Below, one piece after another: positions 14,630 through 22,538 of a DNA stretch of 64,000 nt. The translations under genes were made by a program, and so were the position numbers. Origin of the DNA: Armatimonadota bacterium. GTDB lineage: Bacteria; Armatimonadota; UBA5829; DSUL01. Location of the stretch: the NCBI GenBank assembly GCA_025998755.1, contig AP024674.1:434001-498000 (forward strand), given 5' to 3'. The notes under the pieces were generated by a model. That model was not told where the DNA came from and searched no databases. It was given only the letters and a program-made list of their open reading frames with translations. The stretch's first letter is position 1, and the number at the start of each line of letters is the position of its first letter.

Positions 14630-16036
14630 TCAGCCGATGAGGATCCGCTCCTCCGGATAAGTGACCAGCCGCGGCGGTCGGCGGCGCGTCAGCACGATGA
14701 CCACCGTCAACGCCCCGAGCCGCCCCCAGAACATCATCGCCATGATGAGGATCTGCCCGAAGAGATTCAGATCCCGTGTCATCCCAAGCGACAGCCCGCA
14801 CGTGGCAAAGGCCGACACCACTTCGAACAGTGTGGGCTGCAGCGCGGTATGATGGGTCACGAGGAGCAGCCAGGTGGCCGTGACCACCACGAACACAGAC
14901 AGAGCAAAGACTGCGGCCGCTTTGCGGATCATCTCTCCCGGGACTGCCCGCCCGCCGATGACAGGAGTGGACCAGCCCCGGCCATACGCCCAGATGGCCA
15001 GCATCAGCGTCACCAGCGTGCCCGTTGTGATGCCTCCCCCCATGGAGGCGGGGGCGGATCCCACGAACATCAGGCAGTTCAGCAGGAAGTCGCTACTCGG
15101 ATGCAGGGTGCCCAGCTCCGGGATGCAGACGAATCCGGCCGTTCTTCCGGAAACGGACTGATAGAGCGCAAGCGCGAGCTGCCGTTGAAACGGCTTGTCT
15201 GACAGCACGCCGCCGGTGAAAGACTCGGAGATCAGCAGTCCGAGAGCGCCGCCAAAGCTCAGGAACAGGATGACCGGCAGTGTGATCCGGGTATGCAGGG
15301 AGAGCCTCCTGCGCCAGGTGAACGTCAGCAGGTCGAAGAGCACCGGAACTCCCAGCGTCCCCAGAAAGATCAGCGTGCCCATGATGGCGAGCGTTCCGGT
15401 GTCGTTGGGGACGCCTGTGGGGAACTCAGGATGACCGTGGAACAGGTCAAACCCTGCATTGCAGAAGGCCGAGACGGCGTGGAAGATGGCATAGAGAAGC
15501 CGGTCACCGGCGGGAAGGATCTCCCGCCAGTGCCAGTAGAGCAGCAGGGCTCCCGCTCCCTCCAGAAGCAGCACGGCAAGAAGGATATGGCGAACAAGCT
15601 GCACCACACTGCCCGCCTCCCGCAGGCCGATGGCTTCCCGCAGTGCCAGCCGATCCACGAAGGATACCTCGCGGCCCAGCAGCCGGAAGGCCAGTGTGGC
15701 GAGCGTCATATAGCCCACCCCTCCCACCTGAATGAGCCCCAATAGCACCAGCTTGCCGGGGAGACTCAGGTCGGAGAATGGGGTGATGACCGTGAGGCCG
15801 GTGACGGTCAGCGCCGAGACCGCTGTAAAGAGCGCCTCGTTCAGAAGGAGCTGGCGCTGCCCTCCCATGGGTGGCAGGAGAAGCAGGAAAGCTCCCAGCA
15901 GCACTAGAGCGGCCAGTCCGCTGACCACGCGCAGGGGAACACGCAAGACAGCCACAGCCCCCGGCAGGCCACGGCGGGATGAGGCACCAGTGGTGCCGTC
16001 GAATGGTTCCGGAGATGGGACCGGTCTGTGCGTCAT
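14630..16036 (-). CDS. trkH: Potassium uptake channel subunit TrkH/KtrB
   Basis: Integral membrane K+ translocating subunit of the Trk/Ktr superfamily, 468 residues. All four pore-loop selectivity segments are visible in order: ALTVTGLT, SAFCNAGF, SGRTAGF and AFATCGLS. Membrane helices surround each, giving the fourfold M1-P-M2 layout. Length is nearer KtrB (about 450) than E. coli TrkH (483). The family needs a cytoplasmic RCK/TrkA protein for gating; none is seen here, and the downstream gene is an unknown protein. The ATG at 16036 opposes the isomerase gene at 16239, and the gap of 202 bases should contain both promoters. Confidence 0.92.
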   Translation of the reverse strand: MTHRPVPSPEPFDGTTGASSRRGLPGAVAVLRVPLRVVSGLAALVLLGAFLLLLPPMGGQRQLLLNEALFTAVSALTVTGLTVITPFSDLSLPGKLVLLGLIQVGGVGYMTLATLAFRLLGREVSFVDRLALREAIGLREAGSVVQLVRHILLAVLLLEGAGALLLYWHWREILPAGDRLLYAIFHAVSAFCNAGFDLFHGHPEFPTGVPNDTGTLAIMGTLIFLGTLGVPVLFDLLTFTWRRRLSLHTRITLPVILFLSFGGALGLLISESFTGGVLSDKPFQRQLALALYQSVSGRTAGFVCIPELGTLHPSSDFLLNCLMFVGSAPASMGGGITTGTLVTLMLAIWAYGRGWSTPVIGGRAVPGEMIRKAAAVFALSVFVVVTATWLLLVTHHTALQPTLFEVVSAFATCGLSLGMTRDLNLFGQILIMAMMFWGRLGALTVVIVLTRRRPPRLVTYPEERILIG

Positions 16037-16238
16037 TTCACGGAGAAGACTTCGCCTGCCGCGCCGGCGGCATCAGTCCAGTATACCCGGACCTGCCATT
16101 GTATCGCGCCGCAGCGCCATCCGGGGCAGGATGCGCCATCCGGGACGTCGAAGAGCCTCTCCGACGAGCATTGATAGGGGGTGTGGCCGGAAAGACTCCG
16201 GCAGAAGACCTGGGACAATCTGGAGGAGCCCACTGACG

Positions 16239-17165
16239 ATGATGGAACACCTGACCCGTCGCGAACTCTTGAGGAGCGGCATTGCCCTGGCCGCCGGAGC
16301 CGGGCTTTGCAGCTTTGCCGCAATGCCAGCCGAGGCGCAGGTGGCCTCCGGGGGCGGTAAGCGCAGCCGTCTGAAGCTCTCCTGCTGCGCATACAGCTAT
16401 CGTGACCAGCTTACTGGCAAGGATGCCGCCAACCCGATGACCCTCGACGATTACCTGCGCATCTGCGCGGACTGCGGGTGCGACGGTGTGGAGCCGACGG
16501 CCTATTACTTCCCGGACCCCTTGCCGGATTTTTACCTGGTTGAGTTCAAGGCCAAGGCGCACCGGATGGGGCTGGATATCTCCGGCACCGCCATCCGCAC
16601 GGAGTACTGCAAACCCGCCGGTCCGGAGCGTGAAGAGATGGTGCGGCACACAAAGCTGTGGATTGACAGGGCTCTGCTGATGGGCGCGCCGTGCATCCGC
16701 GTGTTCGCCGGCGGGGACGCGAAAGGCGACATCCTGGCCCAGCGGAAGCTCTGCGTCGAGACCGTGCGCGAGTGCCTGGACTACGCGGCGGAGAAGGGGG
16801 TCATCTTGGCGGTGGAGAACCACGGCGGGATCGTGCACGATGCGGAGAACCTGCTGGCGCTGGTCAAGGAGGTGGGGTCGCCGTGGTTTGCGGTCACTCT
16901 GGACAGCGGCAACTTCCGTACGGAGGATCCTTACGCGGATATCGCCCGCTGTGTGCCGTATGCCGTGACGGTGCAGTACAAGACGGAGATCATTCCTGGC
17001 GGAGGGCCCAAGGTTCCGGCGGACCTGCGGCGGGTCATCGGAATCCTGCGCGAAGGAGGCTACAGCGGTTACCTTGCTTTGGAGTACGAAGCGGAGGAGC
17101 CTGCAACCGTCGCCGTTCCACGCGTGCTCCGCGAGATGCGCCAGGCCATTGATGAGACTCAGTAG
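16239..17165 (+). CDS. Sugar phosphate isomerase/epimerase family protein with Tat signal
   Basis: Exported TIM-barrel protein of the xylose isomerase-like superfamily, 308 residues. The N-terminus MMEHLTRRELLRSGIALAAG is a twin-arginine signal, with likely cleavage after PAEA (about residue 34). The barrel begins LKLSCCAYSYRD and includes DGVEPTAYYF, GAPCIRVFAGG, the glutamate of LAVENHGG and FAVTLDSGNF, positions that form the metal and substrate site in IolE-like relatives. RBS TGGAGGAG lies 10 bases before the ATG; a second ATG follows immediately. The open frame runs far upstream through the trkH leader, which I discard. It is monocistronic or ends a short unit; substrate unknown, probably a sugar or cyclitol. 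Confidence 0.85.
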   Translation: MMEHLTRRELLRSGIALAAGAGLCSFAAMPAEAQVASGGGKRSRLKLSCCAYSYRDQLTGKDAANPMTLDDYLRICADCGCDGVEPTAYYFPDPLPDFYLVEFKAKAHRMGLDISGTAIRTEYCKPAGPEREEMVRHTKLWIDRALLMGAPCIRVFAGGDAKGDILAQRKLCVETVRECLDYAAEKGVILAVENHGGIVHDAENLLALVKEVGSPWFAVTLDSGNFRTEDPYADIARCVPYAVTVQYKTEIIPGGGPKVPADLRRVIGILREGGYSGYLALEYEAEEPATVAVPRVLREMRQAIDETQ

Positions 17166-17268
17166 GGCGCTCGCTGCGGCAGCCGTGGCGTATCTGACTG
17201 TGGTGGAAGGTTGCGCTGAGGGGCGGCTCGGTGCTCCAGGAGCTCGCTGCTGGAACTTGCCCTCTTTG

Positions 17269-17361
17269 GTGGTTGAGCCGTCAGGTGCAGCCGGAGGAGT
17301 CGAAACCACAGCTTGCAGTGTGTGGTCTCGATACGCGCGGCTACCGCCGCGCGACTCGACC
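17269..17361. repeat. Pair of REP-like palindromic elements
   Basis: Element 1 (17269-17309) starts GTGGTTGAG and ends GTCGAAACCAC, with outer arms GTGGTT/AACCAC. Element 2 (17322-17361) starts GTGGTCTCGATA and ends ACTCGACC, and holds a perfect inner hairpin CGCGCGG (17334-17340) / CCGCGCG (17347-17353) with a 6-base loop. The GTTGAG...GTCGAAAC and GGTCTCGATA...ACTCGACC signatures resemble extragenic repeats that I associate with Actinobacteria and some other phyla. No further copy is evident in this window. Confidence 0.5.
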
Positions 17362-17413
17362 GGCGTAGTAGTCGGGGATTTCTCAATACCGTGGGGGCTG
17401 ATCCAACGGCTGT

Positions 17414-17442
17414 TTGACACCCCGGCTGCGCGGGATTATACT
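17414..17442 (+). promoter_or_regulatory. Sigma70-type promoter of the mlaEFD-like operon
   Basis: TTGACA (17414-17419), a 17-base spacer and TATACT (17437-17442). The -35 is perfect, and the -10 matches five of six bases. Predicted start is near 17449, about 44 bases before the mlaE-like ATG. Confidence 0.75.
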
Positions 17443-17492
17443 GGACTGCGCCCGGGAGGGCATTCCTCGCGTGGGTCGCATCGAGAGCCGCC

Positions 17493-18326
17493 ATGTCCGA
17501 GCCTGCCGACATCCTGGACCGCACAGCTCAGGGACTGGTCCGTGCCGCCGGATTCCCTTCACGCTTCGCCCTTCGCCAGCTTCTGGAATTCCTGGAAGGC
17601 GTGGGTGAATGCATCTCGCTTCTCGCCGGGTCCCTTAGGTTCATCGTGTCACGGCGGGTGGTCTGGCGCGACGCGGTCACGCAGATGTCCAGCATCGGGG
17701 TAGACTCGCTGCTGCTGGTGATGATCACGGTGGCCTTCTCCGGCGCGGTGGTGGCCCTTTATTCCAGCGCCCTCCTGACACGGTGGGGCGTCTCCTCCTA
17801 CGTGGGGGGCGGGCTGGTGCTGTCCGTCGTCCGCGAGATCGGCCCGGTGCTCACGGCCGTGGTTGTGGCGGCCCGTTCGGGGTCGGCCATCGCCGCTGAG
17901 ATCGGGACGATGAAGGTCACCGAGCAGGTGGACGCGCTCCGCTCGCTTGCCATCAGCCCCGTGGAGTATCTGGTGGCCCCTCGCGTCTTGGCCAGCCTGG
18001 TGGTGTTCCCCATGCTCACCGTCTTCGCCGACTTCACCGGGGCGCTCGGCGGATATGTGGTCGCGGTGGCAAGCGGCGTCCCGGCCGGTACTTTCATGGA
18101 CAGCACGGAGCGCTTTGTGGAAGCGTATGACATCAGCATGGGACTGGTGAAGGCTCTGGCGTTCGGTCTGGTGGTCTCGCTGGTCTGTTGTCAGCAGGGG
18201 CTGCGGACACGGGGCGGAGCTACAGGAGTAGGCCGCTCCACCACGAACGCCGTGGTCGTGAGCATCGTGCTGATCTATATTCTCAATTTCTTCCTGGCGT
18301 ATCTGATGTTCGGGGGACAGAAGTGA
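17493..18326 (+). CDS. mlaE: MlaE-family ABC transporter permease
   Basis: Inner-membrane permease of the MCE-linked lipid transporter (DUF140/MlaE family), 277 residues. The core shows five hydrophobic helices and the family segments AVVALYSSALLTRWG, VVREIGPVLTAVVVAARSGS, AIAAEIGTMKVTEQVDALR and MDALR-like coupling helix, followed by YLVAPRVLAS. The N-terminal 60 residues are an amphipathic region normal for this family. It starts at an ATG 44 bases from a good promoter, and its stop overlaps the GTG of the ATPase gene by four bases. With the next two genes it forms a minimal lipid transporter between the membranes. Confidence 0.92.
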   Translation: MSEPADILDRTAQGLVRAAGFPSRFALRQLLEFLEGVGECISLLAGSLRFIVSRRVVWRDAVTQMSSIGVDSLLLVMITVAFSGAVVALYSSALLTRWGVSSYVGGGLVLSVVREIGPVLTAVVVAARSGSAIAAEIGTMKVTEQVDALRSLAISPVEYLVAPRVLASLVVFPMLTVFADFTGALGGYVVAVASGVPAGTFMDSTERFVEAYDISMGLVKALAFGLVVSLVCCQQGLRTRGGATGVGRSTTNAVVVSIVLIYILNFFLAYLMFGGQK

Positions 18327-19087
18327 GCGTGCCGGCCATCGAGGCGCAGTCGCTGTCGTTCTCGGCGGAGGGGCGCATTATCCTGGATTCTCTGGACGTG
18401 CGGATCCAGCAGGGGGAGCTGCTGGGGTTGGTGGGTGGTTCCGGGTCGGGCAAGAGCACCCTCATCAAGTGTCTGGCGGGCCTGTTGACTCCCGATTCCG
18501 GCAGTGTACGCATCTTTGGACAGGATCTCACCGGCGTCGCGGAGCACAGGGCGGAGGAACTGCGCGGGGACATCGGTTTCGTCTTCCAGTATTCGGCCCT
18601 GTTCGATTCCCTGACCGTCTTCGAGAACATCGCGCTGGCACCCATGCGGCGCCGGGGATATTCCCGCCAGCGCGCGCGGGATCTGGTTCGCCAGAAGCTG
18701 GCGCAGGTGCAGTTGGAAGGCGTGGAGGACTATCTTCCGGGTGAGCTTTCCGGAGGTATGGCCAAGCGGGTGGGGCTCGCCCGTGCTCTGGCGATGGAGC
18801 CGAAGATCCTCTTCTACGATGAGCCGACCAGCGGTCTGGACCCCCCTACGGCCGCGTCCATTCACCAGCTGATCTGCGCCACCCGCCGGAACTTGGGGGT
18901 GACCTCCGTGGTGGTATCGCATGACGTGCCGGCGCTGCTGCAGATCGCTGACCGGATCGGGATGCTGGAGGCGGGGCGCATCGTGTTCTGCGGGACGCCG
19001 GAAGAGTTCCTGAGTTCGCCCGATCCTCGGGTGGCACGCTTCGCGCATCCTTCGGAACCGCAGGAATCCGGCCAGCCCGAAGGGTAG
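18323..19087 (+). CDS. mlaF: MlaF-like ABC transporter ATP-binding protein
   Basis: Cytoplasmic ATPase of the MCE lipid transporter, 254 residues. Walker A is GGSGSGKST, the Q-loop is FVFQYSALFDSLTV, the signature is LSGGMAKRVGLARA, Walker B is ILFYDEPTSGLDP, and the H-loop is VVVSHD. The FQYSALFDSLTVFEN segment is typical of MlaF/Ttg2A. It begins with a GTG that overlaps the permease stop (GTGA), so the longer open frame from 18188 is discarded. Thirteen bases separate it from the MCE gene. Confidence 0.93.
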   Translation: MSVPAIEAQSLSFSAEGRIILDSLDVRIQQGELLGLVGGSGSGKSTLIKCLAGLLTPDSGSVRIFGQDLTGVAEHRAEELRGDIGFVFQYSALFDSLTVFENIALAPMRRRGYSRQRARDLVRQKLAQVQLEGVEDYLPGELSGGMAKRVGLARALAMEPKILFYDEPTSGLDPPTAASIHQLICATRRNLGVTSVVVSHDVPALLQIADRIGMLEAGRIVFCGTPEEFLSSPDPRVARFAHPSEPQESGQPEG

Positions 19088-19099
19088 AATACTGCTGAG

Positions 19100-20461
19100 A
19101 TGTCGCGAGCGGAGCGGATCCGGAACATCAAGCTGGGTGTGGCGGCGCTGGGGTCCGTCGCGCTCCTTGCGCTGGCATACTGGCTGGTGGGAAGCCTTCT
19201 GTTCACCGGCAGGATGGTCCCGTTCAGCGCCGTATTCCGGGAGGTGTCCGGAATCGAGAGTGGCACGCCCGTCACAATGGCCGGCATCAAGGTGGGTGTG
19301 GTGGATCGCGTGACTCTGACTCCGGACAACCGGGCGGAAGTGGCAATGCGGATCCGGGCGGATGCCCGCCTTCCCGAAGGATCACGTGCCCGTATCGCCA
19401 GTATGTCGCTCCTGGGGGACCGGTTTGTCGAGATCCTTCCCGGCCCGCCTGACGGCCGTCCTCTGCGGCAGGGGGCAAAGCTGCCGTCGGTCGAGACCCC
19501 CGGGATTGACGACCTCCTTCCGAAGGTAGCCCGCACGCTGGACCGTCTGGATACCCTCGGCGCGGCCGTTCAGGACAACGTCGAGAAGGTGGGCGAGTCG
19601 CTCCAGTCTCTGCTGCAGGACGCTGCCATCCGCGAGAACCTGCGCTCCACTATGCGGAACGCCAACCTCTCGGCGCTCCAGGCGCTGGCGCTCCTGACGG
19701 ACGTCCGGCGCATCGCCCGTGAGAACGAGGACGAGGTCCGGATCATCGCTGCCAACCTTGTGGAGGCCAGCCGGAAGATCGCGGATGCTGCGGACAGGAC
19801 CGATGCGCTGGTTGCCGGGGTCAGCCGCAGGGACGTACAGGAGATCCTGTCATCGCTCAGGAGCGCGGCCCGCACCTTGGAGGCTGCTGCTTCCAATGCC
19901 GAACAGCTCACGGGAGATCCATCTCTGCGCGAGGATCTCTCCGCCACCCTCCGGAACACGCGTGAGGCCACCGAGGATGCAAAGGCCGCCATGGCGCGGG
20001 TGGCCGAGCTGGTGGGGGCCAGGAGGAAGCAACCTGCCGGAACTCCTTTGCCCAGGCCTGCCTCCGGAGCGGGAGCCGCTTTGGACTTCATTTACGATGC
20101 CGACCGGGGCAAGGCCCGTGTGGACGCAGAATATACATTCGTCCCCGGCGGGAGTTCTTTCTACCGGATGGGGCTGTTCGACATCGGGGAGTCCAGTCGG
20201 GTGAATCTGCAGATCGGCCGCAATCTGGCTGAAGGACAGTCTCTGCGATGGGGGCTCTACCAGTCACGGCTGAGTTTGGGGTATGATTGGCAGGCGGATG
20301 GCCCGCTGATGCTGCGGACGGACCTCTATCGCCTGAATGATCCCAGACTGGACGTCAAGGCACGCTACGGCCTCAGGGAGAACGTGGCCGCGTGGCTTGG
20401 AGTGGAGTCCATAGGCGGTGGGGACGAGCGTCCTGTGGCGGGCCTGCAGTTCCGCTTCTGA
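19100..20461 (+). CDS. mlaD: MCE/MlaD-like protein with probable C-terminal outer-membrane barrel
   Basis: Periplasmic lipid-binding component of the transporter, 453 residues. A membrane anchor lies at about 13-34, then the MCE domain (VFREVSGIESGTPVTMAGIK, then VGVVDRVTLT, about 40-115). A long helical section of about 200 residues follows, rich in Ala, Glu and Arg, and would bridge the periplasm. The last 120 residues alternate hydrophobic and polar residues with many Tyr, Arg and Asp (VDAEYTFVPGG, FYRMGLFDIG, LRWGLYQSRLSLGYDWQ) and the protein ends LQFRF, a C-terminal phenylalanine typical of outer-membrane barrels. The fusion would let one protein span the envelope, as described for Veillonella MlaD; the barrel is inferred from the sequence pattern. 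Confidence 0.85.
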   Translation: MSRAERIRNIKLGVAALGSVALLALAYWLVGSLLFTGRMVPFSAVFREVSGIESGTPVTMAGIKVGVVDRVTLTPDNRAEVAMRIRADARLPEGSRARIASMSLLGDRFVEILPGPPDGRPLRQGAKLPSVETPGIDDLLPKVARTLDRLDTLGAAVQDNVEKVGESLQSLLQDAAIRENLRSTMRNANLSALQALALLTDVRRIARENEDEVRIIAANLVEASRKIADAADRTDALVAGVSRRDVQEILSSLRSAARTLEAAASNAEQLTGDPSLREDLSATLRNTREATEDAKAAMARVAELVGARRKQPAGTPLPRPASGAGAALDFIYDADRGKARVDAEYTFVPGGSSFYRMGLFDIGESSRVNLQIGRNLAEGQSLRWGLYQSRLSLGYDWQADGPLMLRTDLYRLNDPRLDVKARYGLRENVAAWLGVESIGGGDERPVAGLQFRF

Positions 20462-20530
20462 ACTTCTGAACGGCTCTCCGGCTGAAGGCGCTTGTACGGC
20501 CGGGACCACTCATTTATCTGGAGCGACCCG

Positions 20531-20980
20531 ATGAAAGTTATTCTGACCAAGGACGTGCCCAACGTCGGCAAGCAGGGCGATGTGGCCAATGTTGCCGAGG
20601 GATACGCGCGGAACTATCTGTTTCCCCGGAAGCTGGCGATCGAAGCCTCGCCGGGCAACCTGAAAAATATCGAACGCCAGCATCAGTTAGAGGAGCGTCT
20701 GAAGGAGCAGCGGCGGGCCGCGGCTGAGAAGGCAGCTTCGGAACTGGCCGATCGCACGGTCACCATCCGCGCGCGCACCGGCGCAGGCACGCGGCTCTAC
20801 GGGTCGATCACGACGCAGGATATCGCTGACGCAATCAAGGAAGCGACCGGGGTGGTGGTGGACAAACGGAAGATCACGCTCGCCAAGCCCATCCGGACCA
20901 CCGGGTCGGTGACAGTGCCCGTGCAGCTCCACCGAGACGTGGTTGTGAACGTCCATCTGGAGGTCGTTCCAGAAGAGTGA
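20531..20980 (+). CDS. rplI: 50S ribosomal protein L9
   Basis: Ribosomal protein L9, 149 residues, normal length. The N-terminal domain [20 protein letters not shown] with [13 protein letters not shown] is diagnostic, followed by the long connecting helix and the C-terminal RNA-binding domain ([22 protein letters not shown]). It uses an ATG with GGAG eight bases upstream. It is followed after 97 bases by dnaB, an order common in bacteria, and probably expressed with it. Confidence 0.97.
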   Translation: MKVILTKDVPNVGKQGDVANVAEGYARNYLFPRKLAIEASPGNLKNIERQHQLEERLKEQRRAAAEKAASELADRTVTIRARTGAGTRLYGSITTQDIADAIKEATGVVVDKRKITLAKPIRTTGSVTVPVQLHRDVVVNVHLEVVPEE

Positions 20981-21077
20981 AGCGGGCGGCTCTGGCTGGA
21001 GTCGCCGGAAGCAGGGTCCGTCCCCGGAGCGGCTGTTTCAGCCGGGCTTCAGGGCAGCAGGCGGGAATGGTGTTCCG

Positions 21078-22484
21078 ATGATCGAAATGAAGGCGTCCGC
21101 CAGCCGGACGCCCCCTCAGAACATCGAAGCCGAGCAGTCCACGCTGGGGTCCATGATGCTCAGCGCGGCGGCATGCGAGACGGCAGCGCAGATCCTGACG
21201 AAGGACGACTTTTACAGGCCCGCGCACCAGACCATCTTCGATACGCTGCTGACGCTGATAGACCGCGGGCTCCCCGTGGACCTGATCACCGTCTGCGAGC
21301 AGTTGGACTCCCGGGGGGAGCTGGAAAAGGTCGGGGGCAGGGAGTATATCGCCTCACTGATCGACGCTGTACCGACCGCCGCAAATGTGGAGTATTACGC
21401 CCGCATCGTGGAGGAAAAGGCCATCCTCCGGCGGCTCATAGACGTGTCTGCCGAGATCCACGAGCTTGGGTTTTCAGAGTCGGAGGACGTTACATCGCTC
21501 GTTGACCGCGCTGAGCACATGGTGCTGCAGGTGGGGCGTCGGCGGCTGGGCAAGGAGTTTTCGCTTCTTTCACCGCTGCTGCACAGGGCGTGGGAGTCCA
21601 TCAACCACGCGTACCAGAATAAGGGGCAGACGACCGGCGCGCCCACGGGATTCGAACAGCTCGACCGGATGACCAATGGCCTTCAGAAGGGGGACCTGGT
21701 CATTATTGCCGCCCGGCCGTCAATGGGAAAGACGGCGCTGGCGCTGAACATCTCCGTGAACTGTGCTCTGGCCACGAAGGAACCGGTGGCGATCTTCAGC
21801 CTGGAGATGTCCAGCGAGCAGCTGGTGCACCGGATGATCTCGTCGCTGGCCAAGGTGGACGGGCACAGGATGCGCTCCGGCTATCTGCGGGATGGCGACT
21901 GGGAGAAGATCGCACAGATCAGCACCAAGTTGGAGGCAGCTCCCATCCTTATCGACGATTCGACGGATATCTCCGCGATGGCCATGCGCGCAAAATGCCG
22001 GCGACTGAAGGCGGAGCGGGGCCTGGGGCTGGTGATGGTGGACTACCTGCAGCTGATGCGCTGGCACCGGATCGTGGAGAACCGCAACCAGGAGATCTCG
22101 GAGATCGCTCGCGCTTTGAAAGGACTGGCGCGTGAGCTGAACGTCCCGGTCATAGCGCTTTCGCAGCTTTCTCGCCAGACGGAGCGTCGGGAAGGCAACA
22201 GGCCGATGCTGAGCGATCTGCGCGAGTCCGGCGCCATCGAGGCAGAGGCCGATGTGGTCATGATGATCTATCGCCCGGATTACTACAAGCAGCGTGAGGC
22301 CCGGCTGGCCGATGCAGAAGAGGACGATGACGGTGGGCTGGAGCGTCCCGAGGAGCCGGAGGGCGAGGTGGCCGAGATCATCGTCGCAAAACAGCGCAAC
22401 GGCCCTACCGGGACTGTCAAGCTGTCCTTCATACCGAAATACGCTTCATTCGAGAATCTTGCTTACATCCCGGAAGACGCCTGA
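21078..22484 (+). CDS. dnaB: Replicative DNA helicase DnaB
   Basis: Hexameric 5'-3' replicative helicase, 468 residues. The N-terminal domain opens PPQNIEAEQSTLGSMMLS; the RecA-like C-terminal domain carries Walker A ARPSMGKTALALN, Walker B LVMVDYLQLM and the C-terminal DLRESGAIEAEADVVMMIYR, followed by an acidic linker (EEDDDGGLERPEEPEGE) and AEIIVAKQRNGPTG. No intein is present. It starts at an ATG following GGGAATGGTG with weak SD. It lies between rplI and the purine operon, and the 48-base gap to purD suggests readthrough is possible. Confidence 0.97.
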   Translation: MIEMKASASRTPPQNIEAEQSTLGSMMLSAAACETAAQILTKDDFYRPAHQTIFDTLLTLIDRGLPVDLITVCEQLDSRGELEKVGGREYIASLIDAVPTAANVEYYARIVEEKAILRRLIDVSAEIHELGFSESEDVTSLVDRAEHMVLQVGRRRLGKEFSLLSPLLHRAWESINHAYQNKGQTTGAPTGFEQLDRMTNGLQKGDLVIIAARPSMGKTALALNISVNCALATKEPVAIFSLEMSSEQLVHRMISSLAKVDGHRMRSGYLRDGDWEKIAQISTKLEAAPILIDDSTDISAMAMRAKCRRLKAERGLGLVMVDYLQLMRWHRIVENRNQEISEIARALKGLARELNVPVIALSQLSRQTERREGNRPMLSDLRESGAIEAEADVVMMIYRPDYYKQREARLADAEEDDDGGLERPEEPEGEVAEIIVAKQRNGPTGTVKLSFIPKYASFENLAYIPEDA

Positions 22485-22538
22485 GGCGGCTGCAATCTAT
22501 CTGCAGCGCCGGAGGGACCTTTCCGGAGAGGAGTGCCT

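Larger units (their letters stand above)
17166..17492. other. 327-base intergenic region with repeats and the mla promoter
   Basis: This gap holds two palindromic elements (17269-17361) and a sigma70-type promoter (17414-17442). An ORF covering part of it has no family resemblance, and I do not call a gene. The leader from the promoter to the ATG at 17493 is about 45 bases. Confidence 0.6.

Noticed and set aside
14544-14801. Longer start of the unknown protein inside trkH
   Set aside because: It would overlap trkH in another frame and carry low-complexity residues; the ATG at 14543 fits better.
15732-16238. N-terminal extension of the Tat-type isomerase frame through the trkH region
   Set aside because: The Tat signal with SD at 16221-16228 sets the start; the rest is antisense to trkH.
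16037-16238. Promoters between trkH and the isomerase gene (TATACT and TACAAT on the minus strand)
   Set aside because: Both -10 boxes lack an acceptable -35 partner at the usual spacing.
17166-17492. ORF covering the gap before mlaE
   Set aside because: It contains palindromic repeats and a promoter, and its product has no recognisable pattern.
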